A DNA stretch of 64,000 nucleotides, taken from Amycolatopsis orientalis DSM 40040 = KCTC 9412 (GTDB lineage: Bacteria > Actinomycetota > Actinomycetes > Mycobacteriales > Pseudonocardiaceae). A program made the translations under genes and the position numbers. Each line of letters opens with the position of its first letter. Position 1 is the first letter of the stretch. The stretch is taken from the NCBI RefSeq assembly GCF_000478275.1, contig NZ_ASJB01000043.1, forward strand, positions 238,884 through 302,883, written 5' to 3'. The notes under the pieces are model-generated. The model had not been told where the DNA came from and did not search any database. It worked only from the letters and a program-made list of their open reading frames with translations. Of the stretch, positions 44,406-52,772 are shown piece by piece.

Positions 44406-44855
44406 ATGACGCAGACCATCACCTCCACCGGCACCGCCACCACGACCACGACCACCAGCCGGTCCGCCAAGGCACAGGGCGCGATCCAGTCGGCCGTCCG
44501 GATCGTGGTCTCGTTCCTCTTCCTTTGCCACGGCCTGCAGGGATTCGGCTTCTTCGGTGGCGTCGACGGCGCCGGCGGCTCGGTCGAACTCGGCTCCTGG
44601 CCCGGCTGGTACGGCAGCGTGATCGAGGTCGTCGGCGCCGCGCTCGTACTGGTCGGCCTGTTCACCCGGCCGGTCGCCGTGCTCCTCTCCGGCGTCATGG
44701 CGTACGCCTACTTCACCGTCCACGCACCGGAAGGCCTGCTGCCGCTGCAGAACATGGGCGAGCTGTCGACCCTCTACTGCTGGATCTTCCTGTTGATCGC
44801 CGTGGTCGGCCCGGGCACCTTCGCGCTCGACACGCTGCGCCGCCGCCGTCGCTGA
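44406..44855 (+). CDS. DoxX family membrane protein, paralogue 1
   Basis: A 149-residue protein with four hydrophobic helices. The features FLFLCHGLQGFGFFGG, PGWYGSVIEVVGAALVLVGLFTRPVAVLLSG and WIFLLIAVVGPG place it in DoxX. Mycobacterial DoxX acts in an oxidative-stress membrane complex, but the family is broad. GGAAGGACCAGGACG precedes the ATG. It differs from the second copy chiefly by a Thr-rich N-terminus and an extra GGVDGAGGSVELG insert. A hairpin terminator follows. Confidence 0.9.
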   Translation: MTQTITSTGTATTTTTTSRSAKAQGAIQSAVRIVVSFLFLCHGLQGFGFFGGVDGAGGSVELGSWPGWYGSVIEVVGAALVLVGLFTRPVAVLLSGVMAYAYFTVHAPEGLLPLQNMGELSTLYCWIFLLIAVVGPGTFALDTLRRRRR

Positions 44856-44865
44856 GCAAGAAAAA

Positions 44866-44912
44866 CGAAAAAGCCCCTTTCCTGGAACGATTCCAGGAAA
44901 GGGGCCTTCTTT
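44866..44912. terminator. Rho-independent terminator between the DoxX genes
   Basis: GCCCCTTTCCTGGAA (44873-44887) and its complement (44891-44905) form a perfect 15-bp stem with a three-base loop. A tracts before and CTTCTTTT after make it a classical and bidirectional terminator. It is the clearest one in the window. Confidence 0.92.
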
Positions 44913-45048
44913 TCGCGTGCGCACAACGTTGTTGGGCTCAGAAGAGCCGTGGTATTACCCACGAAAGAAAGTTCCCTCCAGACAGGGCCATCCGTCATCC
45001 TGAACACCTATCAATGGTTTAGACCATCTTGAGCCGGAAGGATGTGTC

Positions 45049-45474
45049 ATGACCCAGACAACCGCCGCCACGAGTGCCGAGGTCGGACAGACCAGAACGA
45101 AGTGGCAAGGCCTGACCCTCTCCATCGTCCGCGTAGTGGTCGCGTTCCTGTTCCTCTGCCACGGTTTGCAGAAGATGGGCTTCTTCGACAAGCCGGCCAT
45201 ACCGGTCGGCACCTGGCCCGGCTGGTATGCCGGGGTGATCGAGCTGGTCGGCTCGCTGTTCATCCTGGCGGGCCTGTTCACCCGCCCGGTCGCGGTGCTC
45301 CTCTCGGGCACCATGGCCTACGCGTACTTCGTCGTTCACCAGCCGGACGCACTGCTGCCGTTGCAGAACAAGGGGGAAACGGCGGCGCTGTACTCCTGGA
45401 TCTTCCTGCTGTTCGCGGTGGTGGGACCGGGCACTTACGCGCTCGACACCCTGCTTCGCCGCCGTCGCTCCTGA
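45049..45474 (+). CDS. DoxX family membrane protein, paralogue 2
   Basis: A 141-residue four-helix protein, with FLFLCHGLQKMGFFDKPA, PGWYAGVIELVGSLFILAGLFTRPVAVLLSG and VVGPGTYALDTLLRRRR. It is clearly a tandem paralogue of the previous gene and shares its MTQT start and arginine-rich end. It has its own promoter region behind the terminator. GGAAGG precedes the ATG. The two copies probably arose by duplication and may be expressed under different conditions. Confidence 0.9.
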   Translation: MTQTTAATSAEVGQTRTKWQGLTLSIVRVVVAFLFLCHGLQKMGFFDKPAIPVGTWPGWYAGVIELVGSLFILAGLFTRPVAVLLSGTMAYAYFVVHQPDALLPLQNKGETAALYSWIFLLFAVVGPGTYALDTLLRRRRS

Positions 45475-45487
45475 CCGTTCGCCGAAT

Positions 45488-45540
45488 GCCGTGAAGGACG
45501 CTTTCCCGGTGAAAATTACAAGGAAAGCGTCCTTCACGGC
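45488..45540. terminator. 19-bp hairpin after DoxX gene 2
   Basis: GCCGTGAAGGACGCTTTCC (45488-45506) pairs exactly with 45522-45540 around a 15-base AT-rich loop. It belongs to the CTTTCC-type family 2 and probably terminates the DoxX transcript. Confidence 0.82.
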
Positions 45541-45601
45541 GCCTTTTTCGCCGGGAGGTTGCGAGGGGGGAGCGGGGTCTTGCCCCGCAAGTAGTCGACT
45601 G

Positions 45602-45665
45602 CTCGCGTGGGTCGTGAGTGGTAAGTGCCGTTCTAACGGCACTTACCACTCACGACCCACGCGAG
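45602..45665. repeat. Dispersed palindrome family 1, copy 5, extended to a 31-bp stem (AAGTGCCG core)
   Basis: The usual 22-base arms (45611-45632, 45635-45656) are identical to copy 3. Here the flanks CTCGCGTGG and CCACGCGAG also pair, giving a perfect 31-bp stem with only two unpaired central bases. It lies in a 430-base convergent gap (45475-45903) that contains no gene I can support. Confidence 0.92.
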
Positions 45666-45783
45666 GGTGGCGGTCCCGCGGGCCTCGGGATCGTCGGTGC
45701 AGGAATCTGGACACTCAACGTCCCCGTTCCTCCGTTGATCAAGGTCGCGCCACAGAACCCCGGCGGCCAGCCCAGACGGGCAG

Positions 45784-45795
45784 TTAGTCGACTAA
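45784..45795. promoter_or_regulatory. Orphan TTAGTCGACTAA palindrome
   Basis: A perfect 12-bp palindrome, extended to 20 bases with one mismatch pair (GCAG/TTGC flanks). It resembles a GntR or MarR operator but no regulator or promoter is adjacent, since the flanking genes converge here. A related AGTAGTCGACTGCT lies near 45591. Possibly the remnant of a lost gene. Confidence 0.4.
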
Positions 45796-45838
45796 TTGCG
45801 AGGGGTGCGAAGGGCCCCATACCCGCATCTCACGCGAC

Positions 45839-45881
45839 GAAGGGCGCTTTCCCCGCATCGCATGCGGGGAAAGCGCCCTTC
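45839..45881. repeat. CTTTCC-type hairpin (family 2), copy 2
   Basis: The 20-base arms 45839-45858 and 45862-45881 are identical to those at 35239-35281; only the three-base loop differs. It ends 22 bases before the cvnD stop, in the convergent gap. Confidence 0.92.
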
Positions 45882-45903
45882 AGCTCGTCTCGAGCAGGAC
45901 GGA

Positions 45904-46509
45904 TCAGCGGACCTGAGGCAGTCCCGCCGCCAGGTCGGACAGCGCCAGCACGTGCTCCATCAGCACGGTCAGCACCTGCTTCGTCGAGTCGCGTTCCCGC
46001 GCGTCGCACAGCAGCAGCGGGACGTCCATGCCGACGTCGAGCGCCTGCCGGACCTCCTCGGTGCCATAGCGATACGCGTTGTCGAAGCAGTTGACCGCGA
46101 CGACGAACGGCAGCCCGCGCCGCTCGAAGAAGTCGACGGCCGCGAAGCAGCTGTCGAGCCGCCGGGTGTCGGCCAGCACGACGGCGCCGAGCGCGCCTTC
46201 GGCCAGTTCGTCCCACATGAACCAGAAGCGGTCCTGTCCCGGCGTACCGAACAGGTACAGGATCAGCTCGGGGTTGATGGTGATCCGGCCGAAGTCGAGG
46301 GCGACCGTGGTGGTCGTCTTCTTCTCGACACCGGTGAGGTCGTCGACGCCCTCGGACGCCGCGGTGATGACCTCCTCGGTGCGCAGCGGGGGAACCTCGC
46401 TGACCGAACCGACCATCGTGGTCTTACCGACCCCGAACCCGCCGGCGATGAGGACCTTGACCGCGTTCGCGGTCAAGGATCGCCGGGGCTCAGAGTTTCC
46501 GGATGCCAT
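45904..46509 (-). CDS. cvnD: CvnD, conservon GTPase
   Basis: A 201-residue small GTPase. The P-loop is GGFGVGKTT (residues 23-31), the switch region contains the conserved TTTTVALDFG, and the G3-like motif FGTPGQDRFWFM is the mark of the conservon/MglA-like branch. The N/TKxD-type base motif reads VNCFDN. It acts as a switch with the roadblock protein CvnB at the membrane. ATG at 46509 overlaps cvnC by 20 bases. Identification by family and by gene order is strong. Confidence 0.93.
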   Translation of the reverse strand: MASGNSEPRRSLTANAVKVLIAGGFGVGKTTMVGSVSEVPPLRTEEVITAASEGVDDLTGVEKKTTTTVALDFGRITINPELILYLFGTPGQDRFWFMWDELAEGALGAVVLADTRRLDSCFAAVDFFERRGLPFVVAVNCFDNAYRYGTEEVRQALDVGMDVPLLLCDARERDSTKQVLTVLMEHVLALSDLAAGLPQVR

Positions 46510-46861
46510 CAAGAACCGCCTGGAGTACGTGTTTGTTGGGGGTGTCGGTGACCGGTGTCGCGGTGCGGAACAGCACGAGGTTCTGTTCGATGAGGTCGCT
46601 CAGCAGCACCTTCACCACCGGCAGCGGCAGATCGATGCGCGCGGCCACCTCCGCGACGGAGGTCGGTCTCTGGCACAGGTTGAGGATCCGCCCGTACTCC
46701 GGTTCGAAGCCGGCGACCTCGTGCGCGGTGCGCATGGCGACCACCAGGGTGATCAGGTCGAGGCCGATCGTGTCCGAACGGGTGCGCCCGCCCGTGACGG
46801 CGTACGACCGGACCAGCGGCCCGGCCTCGTCCTCGAACCACGACTCGTGCCGCCCGCTCAT
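46490..46861 (-). CDS. cvnC: CvnC, DUF742 protein of the conservon
   Basis: A 123-residue DUF742 protein. LVRSYAVTGGRTR at the start and ILNLCQRPTSVAEVAARIDLPLPVVKVLLSDL in the second half (a winged-helix-like part) are typical. It is always found between the roadblock and GTPase genes in conservons and probably links them. It overlaps cvnB by four bases. Confidence 0.93.
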   Translation of the reverse strand: MSGRHESWFEDEAGPLVRSYAVTGGRTRSDTIGLDLITLVVAMRTAHEVAGFEPEYGRILNLCQRPTSVAEVAARIDLPLPVVKVLLSDLIEQNLVLFRTATPVTDTPNKHVLQAVLDGIRKL

Positions 46862-47268
46862 GGCGACGTGGGAGTCGCGGCGCGGGGCGCCGAAGTGAGC
46901 ACCGCACCGACCCGCTTGACCATCAGGTTCATCTCATAGGCCACGAGGCCCATGTCCGCGTCCTCCTTGGCCAGCAGCGCGAGACACGCGCCGCGGCCCG
47001 CCGCGGTGACGAACAGGAAGGCGTGGTCCATCTCGACCATGGTCTGGCGGACGTTGCCGCCGCCGAAGTGCCGTCCCGTGCCCCGCGCGAGGCTCTGGAA
47101 CGCCGACGCCACCGCGGACAGGTGCTCGCCGTCCTGCTCCGACAGGTTGCCGGACCGTCCGATGAGCAGGCCATCGGCCGACAGGACTACCGCCCTGTCG
47201 GCACCGCTGACCCGCTTGACCAGGTCATCCAGCAACCAGTCGAGTTCACTGACTCCCGCGTTGGCCAT
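46858..47268 (-). CDS. cvnB: CvnB, roadblock/LC7 protein of the conservon
   Basis: A 136-residue roadblock/LC7 domain, with LDWLLDDLVKRVSGADRAVVLSADGLLIGRS and a GRGACLALLAKEDADMGLV end, shortened here. It is MglB-like and probably acts as activator of the CvnD GTPase. It starts directly after the cvnA stop with no gap and overlaps cvnC. Confidence 0.94.
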   Translation of the reverse strand: MANAGVSELDWLLDDLVKRVSGADRAVVLSADGLLIGRSGNLSEQDGEHLSAVASAFQSLARGTGRHFGGGNVRQTMVEMDHAFLFVTAAGRGACLALLAKEDADMGLVAYEMNLMVKRVGAVLTSAPRAATPTSP

Positions 47269-49779
47269 CTAGTCACGATCTCCGTACATGTCGAGGTCGG
47301 TGTAGTCGTCGGTGGGTTCGGTGTCCCGGGCACGCCGTGTTCCCTGCTGGAACGCGGCGAGACGGTTCCTGGCCAGCTCGGGGGTGTCCTCGCGGACCTC
47401 CTCCTGCTGGGCGGCAGGCCGGTCCTCCATGAGCTGGGGGACCAGGTTCGCCTGACGTCGGCGCTGCGGCAGCGGTGGCCTGCCGGGCGCCTCGGGGCCG
47501 GGTCGCCGGGTCTGCGGCGGGCGGCTGTCCTGCGGTCGGGTTTCGGCGGGCGGCCACGCCGGCGGCTGCATCGGCTGCGGCCGGGCCTCGGCCCGCGCGG
47601 GCTCCGGCCGGATCGGCTCGGGGCGCGGGGTTTCGGGCCGGGGCACCCGCGGCGGACGCGGGGGCAGCGGCGGCAGCGCGGAACCGGGCTGCTCCGCACT
47701 CGGCGGGGCCTGCGAAACCGGGGCCTGCGGGGCGATCGGCATCGGCACCGGGAGTTCGGGCCGTTCCGCGGGGATCTCGGTCCGGTGGCGGGCACGGCGG
47801 CCCGGGCGCAGCGGTGCGGCGTCCGGCACCTCGGTGCTCTCGGGGTCCACCTCGTCCTCCGGCTGATCGGTCGGGACCGGCGCGAGCAGGTCGGTGCGGA
47901 CGAGCACGATGGCCCTGGTGCCGCCGTACGCGGATTCGCGCAGGTGCACGGAGATCCCGTGGCGGGCGGCGAGCCGCGCGACCACGAACAGGCCCAGCCG
48001 TGGCTCGGCTGACAGGGCCATGATGCCGAAGTCCGGCGGATCGGCCAACATCGCGTTCAGCTCGGCGGCCTGTTCCGGCTCGATGCCGAGCCCCTGGTCC
48101 TCGACCTCGATCACGACACCCTTGCCGACGACGTTGCCGCGCAGCTCGACCCGCGACTGCGGCGGCGAGAACGAGGTCGCGTTGTCGATCAGCTCGGCGA
48201 GCAGGTGCACGAGGTCGCCGACGACCGGGCCCTGCACCGCGATCGCGGGCATCTTGGCCGTCTTCACCCTGGCGAAGTCCTCGGTCTCGGCCGAGGCACC
48301 ACGGGTCAGCTCGGCCAGGGTGACCGGCTTGCGCCACTGACGGCCGGGCTGGCCGCCACCGAGGATGATCAGGTTCTCCGCGTTGCGGCGGGCGCGGGTG
48401 GAGAGGTGGTCCAGCTGGAAGAGCGTCTCCAGCTGCTCCGGGTCCTCCTGCTTGCGCTCGGCCTGGTCGAGCACCTTGAGCTGGCGGTGCACGATGACCT
48501 GGCTGCGGTGCGCGATGTTGAGGAAGACCGCCTTGGTGCCTTCACGGGTCCGCGCCTCTTCGACGGCGGCCGCGATGGCGGTCTGCTGCGCCTTGTTGAA
48601 CGCCTCGGCGACCTGGCCGATCTCGTCGTCGCCGTGGTCGAGGAAGTGACCCTTGTCGTCGAGGTCGACGGGCTCACCCGCCCGCACCCGGTCCACCAGT
48701 TCGGGCAGCCGGATCTCGGCGACGTCGAGGGTGTCCTCGCGCAGCCTGGCCAGCCTGCCGATGAGCCGGTTGGACAGCCGCAGGGCGATGACGAACACGC
48801 CGATGGCCACCAGCAGCGCGATGGCCGCGGCGATGGCCGAGGTGATCAGCGTCCGGTCGGCCTCGTCGATGGCCTCGGTGGTGGCCGCGCCACTCTGCTC
48901 GACGAAGCCGCGCATCATCGCGTCGCCGACGCCGCGGGCCGACTGCAGCCAAAGCTGCTCGGGCACCGGGAGGGTGGCCTTGCTGTTCTGCAGGAAGGTG
49001 TTCTCGACCGTGTTGACGGCCTTCCACGGGTCGCTCGCGACCAGCTGGTCGAACTTCGCCTTGACGCCCGGGGGCATCCGCGTCACGGACGACTCGAGCA
49101 GCGACCGGTACGAACCGACCTGGGTGACGTACGCGCGGTAGGTCTCGTCGGTGAAGCCACCGCCCGCCACGGCCGCGGCGGCGAGCGCGTTCGACCGCTG
49201 CAGCTGGTCGATCGCGGTGAACAACGGCACCGCGGTGATCCGCTGGTAGGCGTTCTCCGCGTTCGGCGCGTCCTGCGCGAGCCCGGTGAGACCCTCGACG
49301 AACTGGTCGAGGATCTGGTTGTAGTAGGTGAAGGCGTCGAGCAGCGGCAACTGGCCGGAGTCGGCCGACTGCCGGATCTGCGGCATCTTCTGGAAGAGGC
49401 CGTTCACCGTGGCGATGCTGCGCTGCACGCTGTCGGGCGAGTCGCCGACGAACGTCTGGAGGTAGGAGGCGACGCCCTGGGTGGCGGCGTCGGTCTTGGC
49501 ACGCTGCTCCACGAGCGCGGCGTGCTGGGAACGGTCGCCCGCCAGCTCGCGCAGCGTCAGCCGCCGCTCCTCCTGGATCTGGGCGAAGAACGGGACGGCT
49601 GGTGCTTCCGAGCCCCGGATCCGCTGCGCGTAGTCACGGCCGTTGACCGCGTCGAAGATCAGGTACCCGCCGATCGCCAGACCGACGAGCATCAGCGCGA
49701 TGCTCGGAATGAGCGCGATCGTCAGAACGCGCGAACGAATCGATGAGCCGCGGCCTCGTCGAAGGGGAATTTGCTTCAC
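47269..49779 (-). CDS. cvnA: CvnA, nitrate-sensor-type histidine kinase-like protein of the conservon
   Basis: An 836-residue membrane protein. A first helix at about 20-42, a periplasmic NIT-type sensor part to about 305, a second helix at about 310-335, then a HAMP-like segment. The ATPase domain (about 500-640) has LVHLLAELIDNATSFSPP and EDQGLGI. A Pro/Arg-rich tail of about 190 residues follows. The dimerisation helix lacks a clear classical H-box, so kinase activity is uncertain. GTG start with a weak ribosome site. It heads the leftward cvnA-B-C-D operon. Confidence 0.94.
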   Translation of the reverse strand: MKQIPLRRGRGSSIRSRVLTIALIPSIALMLVGLAIGGYLIFDAVNGRDYAQRIRGSEAPAVPFFAQIQEERRLTLRELAGDRSQHAALVEQRAKTDAATQGVASYLQTFVGDSPDSVQRSIATVNGLFQKMPQIRQSADSGQLPLLDAFTYYNQILDQFVEGLTGLAQDAPNAENAYQRITAVPLFTAIDQLQRSNALAAAAVAGGGFTDETYRAYVTQVGSYRSLLESSVTRMPPGVKAKFDQLVASDPWKAVNTVENTFLQNSKATLPVPEQLWLQSARGVGDAMMRGFVEQSGAATTEAIDEADRTLITSAIAAAIALLVAIGVFVIALRLSNRLIGRLARLREDTLDVAEIRLPELVDRVRAGEPVDLDDKGHFLDHGDDEIGQVAEAFNKAQQTAIAAAVEEARTREGTKAVFLNIAHRSQVIVHRQLKVLDQAERKQEDPEQLETLFQLDHLSTRARRNAENLIILGGGQPGRQWRKPVTLAELTRGASAETEDFARVKTAKMPAIAVQGPVVGDLVHLLAELIDNATSFSPPQSRVELRGNVVGKGVVIEVEDQGLGIEPEQAAELNAMLADPPDFGIMALSAEPRLGLFVVARLAARHGISVHLRESAYGGTRAIVLVRTDLLAPVPTDQPEDEVDPESTEVPDAAPLRPGRRARHRTEIPAERPELPVPMPIAPQAPVSQAPPSAEQPGSALPPLPPRPPRVPRPETPRPEPIRPEPARAEARPQPMQPPAWPPAETRPQDSRPPQTRRPGPEAPGRPPLPQRRRQANLVPQLMEDRPAAQQEEVREDTPELARNRLAAFQQGTRRARDTEPTDDYTDLDMYGDRD

Positions 49780-50150
49780 CGTGGTCCGTTTTCCTTCCGG
49801 CAGTTTGGTGTCGGGTCGCCGGGGATCTCTTCACCCGCGGGATCCGATAGCCGGATCAACACAGCGTGGTCCGCTCCGCCCGCGAAGACGCTAGGAGACC
49901 CAAACGGGTGAGTCAAGTCCAGACGCGAAGGGTAGTCACGTATTGCGGTGACTACCTGACAAGCGGGCCGCGGACCTCGAAAGTCCACCACGCGCGCGAG
50001 GCGCCCACCAGGGCGTCCAGTCGATCGGTCACCTGGCGGTTTACCGCAGGCAGCGGCTTGATCGGCGCTCATCGGACACGATCAAGTCACAGCGGGGCAG
50101 AACCGCGCCCCAGCGGGAAAGCGACTGAAAACTACACGCCGTGACGTCGC
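49780..50150. other. Intergenic region upstream of the conservon
   Basis: This stretch lies between the cvnA start and the stop of the next leftward gene. It must hold the cvnA promoter, but I see no convincing -35/-10 pair, repeat or RNA gene. AT-rich spots near 49920-49945 (TAGTCACGTATTGCGGTGAC) could be part of it. Confidence 0.4.
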
Positions 50151-50501
50151 TCACGCTTTCGGACGAGAGCTCCACATACCGTTCGGTTTGCGAACGACTT
50201 CGCCCCGAAGGAACGCCGCCGTAACGCCGTTCGATCCGCGGAATCGAGAATTACCACCGCTCATTGCGGACGAATCCGCGAAATGATCTTCACGGCTCCG
50301 GACAAGCTCGTCTTCGAGGAGCGTGTCGACCTTCCTGGACGCGTCCCTGAACATCCGGACGACCGCCCAGCACAGCGTCGCCACCCCGCAGAGCAAGATC
50401 GCGACGAGCACCGTCTCGACGGGATAGCGCGCGCCGAATTCGTTCAGCAGGAAACCGGAAGCGACGCCGAGCGCGGCGACGAGGACATGATTGAGCGACA
50501 C
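50151..50501 (-). CDS. Small membrane protein of unknown function
   Basis: A 116-residue protein with two hydrophobic helices near the N-terminus (LNHVLVAALGVASGFLL and VETVLVAILLCGVATLCWAVV, shortened) and a soluble tail. I do not recognise a family. The GTG at 50501 has GGAGG a few bases upstream, which decides against the longer frame. It could belong to the conservon transcript, but a 371-base gap separates them. Confidence 0.72.
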   Translation of the reverse strand: MSLNHVLVAALGVASGFLLNEFGARYPVETVLVAILLCGVATLCWAVVRMFRDASRKVDTLLEDELVRSREDHFADSSAMSGGNSRFRGSNGVTAAFLRGEVVRKPNGMWSSRPKA

Positions 50502-50773
50502 GTTCCCCTCCTTCTCCCGACGCCTTGGCCCGCGCCTCACCATCGAGACGGGCGACGCGGGCTTTCCTTACGCCACAGGGGAAGGATCTACGTCACACTC
50601 GCCGCGACAGCGAATAACGAGACTAACAGCGAATTGGCGAAAGATCGCTTTGTCTCCCCCGCCAGGGCGAGACGATCACCTTTTTGCCACCGAACTCCGA
50701 ATCACCTTCACCATTTTCGCGCGGGTACCTGTCGCGCATGTTCACTTCACCGTTCGTTCGAAAACGCTCGAAA

Positions 50774-51949
50774 TCACCGGCCGCGAAGTTCCCGGAGCGT
50801 CGTCACGGCGCGGAGCACCTCGCCGTAGGTGGTGTAGAGCGGCGCCAGCCCGAACCGCAGCACGTCGGGCGGGCGGAAGTCCCCGATCACCCCGCGTTCG
50901 ATCAGGGCCGCCATCGTCTTGGCCGCCTCGTCGTCGACGACCGAGATCTGGTGCCCGCGATCGGTCCCGCGCGGGGTCACGATCGTCGCGCCGTCGAGGA
51001 GTTCGTCCGCGCACCGGAAGAAGAACCCGCCGAGCGCGAGGCCCTTCTCCCGCAGCACGGCACGGTCCACGCCGTCCCAGACGTCGAGGGCCGCGTCCAG
51101 CGCGAGCAGGGAGAGGATGTCGGGAGTGCCCGCCCGGCCCCGCGCGATACCGGCGTGCGCCTCGTACGCGCCGCGCATGGCGAACGGATCGCGGTCACCG
51201 GCCCAGCCGGCCAGCGGCTGCTCGAACCGGTCCAGCCATTTCGCCGCCACATAAAGGAAAGCGGGTGCGCCGGGGCCGCCGTTGAGGAATTTGTAGGTGC
51301 AGCCGACGGCGAGGTCGACCCCCGTCGCGTCCAGTTCGACCGGGAGCGCGCCGACGCTGTGGCAGAGGTCCCAGAGCGCCAGAGCCCCGGCGCGGTGCAG
51401 CGCCGCGGTCAGCGCGGCCATGTCGTGGACGCGCCCAGTCACGTAGTCGACGTGGTTGATCAGCGCGACGGCCGTCCGTTCGCCCGCTTCGGCAGGCATG
51501 TCCTCGGCCACGACCCGGCGCACCGTGTGCCCGGTCAGGCGGGCGACCTCGTCGGCGATGTACCCGTCGGTGGGGAACGTGTCCGCGTCGACGAGGATCT
51601 CGTCGCGGCCCGGGTTGAGGCGGGTCGCGGCGACCAGCGCCTTGAAGAGGTCCACGCTGGTCGAATCCGCGACGACGACCTGTCCCGGCGCGGCCCCCAC
51701 GAGCGGCGCGATCCGCTCGCCGACCCGCACCGGGGCCTCCCACCAGCCCTCCGACCAGGACCGGATGAGCCGCCCGCCCCATTCCTCGAGGACGATCGCG
51801 GCGAGCCGTCCGGCCACGTGCTTCGGCGGCGCGCCCAGCGAGTTGCCGTCGAAGTAGGCGATCCCCGGATCGAGGTCGAATTCGTTTCGCTTGTGCGCCA
51901 AGGGATCGGCGGCGTCCAGCGCCGCGGCTTCGGCTACGAGGTCAGTCAC
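50774..51949 (-). CDS. kynU: Kynureninase
   Basis: A 391-residue PLP enzyme of usual length. Typical features are YFDGNSLGAPP near the N-terminus, INHVDYVTGRVHDM, WDLCHSVGALPVEL and the Schiff-base Lys of YKFLNGGPG, followed by GWAGDRDPFAM. It splits kynurenine to anthranilate and alanine in tryptophan breakdown. The GTG start overlaps the upstream TenA-like gene by eight bases. Tryptophan dioxygenase is not in this window, so the substrate may come from a distant gene or a secondary-metabolite route. Confidence 0.93.
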   Translation of the reverse strand: MTDLVAEAAALDAADPLAHKRNEFDLDPGIAYFDGNSLGAPPKHVAGRLAAIVLEEWGGRLIRSWSEGWWEAPVRVGERIAPLVGAAPGQVVVADSTSVDLFKALVAATRLNPGRDEILVDADTFPTDGYIADEVARLTGHTVRRVVAEDMPAEAGERTAVALINHVDYVTGRVHDMAALTAALHRAGALALWDLCHSVGALPVELDATGVDLAVGCTYKFLNGGPGAPAFLYVAAKWLDRFEQPLAGWAGDRDPFAMRGAYEAHAGIARGRAGTPDILSLLALDAALDVWDGVDRAVLREKGLALGGFFFRCADELLDGATIVTPRGTDRGHQISVVDDEAAKTMAALIERGVIGDFRPPDVLRFGLAPLYTTYGEVLRAVTTLRELRGR

Positions 51950-52589
51950 GGCGGTAATCGTCGGCGAGTGTGTTCCAGAAGTCCAGCTCGTACGCCTGGA
52001 ACAGGCGCGCGTGGGTGCGAGCGTCCTTTTCGGACAGCCGTCCGGCGTCGAGCGCGGCCTGCACGGCCCGCACGGCGAGGTCCTCGAGATCCGGTGACGG
52101 CGCGCCGAAGAAGTCGAAGAAGGCGCACGCTTCGTCGTCGAAGCCGTACTGCTCCCGCATCGCGGCGGCGATCGCGGCGCAGTACCGGCCGAAGGCGGCG
52201 AAGTTGGCGACGATCGCCACGATGACCTCGGCGGGCTCGCCGTTGAGCGCCAGCCAGGCGACGAACGCCGGATACGCCTGGCAGCCCGCGCGCGGCTCGA
52301 AGCCGGGCGACTCCTCGACGAGCGCGGGCAGCTTGCCGAGCGCGAGCCCCTCTCCCGAGGCCAGCATCGCGAAGAACTCCCTGGCGCCCTGCTCCTGCGA
52401 GCGCGACGCGAGCATGAGAAAGCTGCGCCAGTCGCTGCGGACGATCCGGTACTCCTCCGCGGCGATCGCGGCGAAGACCTCCCGCGCCGCCTTGCCCTTC
52501 GCGACCAGTGGGACGAGCCGGTTGTCGTCGTCGCGGGGAGCGAGTTCCGCCTGCACCGCGTCGATCAGTGCGCGTGCCGAACCGATCAT
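51942..52589 (-). CDS. TenA/PqqC-like haem-oxygenase-fold protein
   Basis: A 215-residue all-helical protein. EEYRIVRSDWRSFLMLA, CQAYPAFVAWLALNG and the C-terminal YELDFWNTLADDY fit the TenA/haem-oxygenase-like superfamily. Some members break thiamine, others are diiron oxidases; I cannot place this one. I prefer the ATG at 52589, with GGAG upstream, over the longer frame to 52631. The eight-base overlap with kynU suggests they act on linked substrates. Confidence 0.78.
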   Translation of the reverse strand: MIGSARALIDAVQAELAPRDDDNRLVPLVAKGKAAREVFAAIAAEEYRIVRSDWRSFLMLASRSQEQGAREFFAMLASGEGLALGKLPALVEESPGFEPRAGCQAYPAFVAWLALNGEPAEVIVAIVANFAAFGRYCAAIAAAMREQYGFDDEACAFFDFFGAPSPDLEDLAVRAVQAALDAGRLSEKDARTHARLFQAYELDFWNTLADDYRRD

Positions 52590-52772
52590 CGTCAAGGCTC
52601 CTGCTCGTTCGGGGACGGTGGTGTCACCCATTCAATCCGTGTCGGCGACTGACGCGGTGAAAACGGAAAAGGTGGACATTTCGCAAGCCTCAACCGTGGC
52701 CGCGATTCTCTATCCACCACTGCCGACAGCGCTTACAGTGGGCCTGATCAGGCAGCATCGAGGAGGCCAGCG

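Noticed and set aside
45618..46094. Rightward open frame after the 31-bp palindrome
   Set aside because: It runs through a repeat, the family 2 hairpin and into antisense cvnD, and has no start context or domain.
48205..49746. Rightward open frame of 513 codons
   Set aside because: It is the shadow of cvnA and shows no protein family features.
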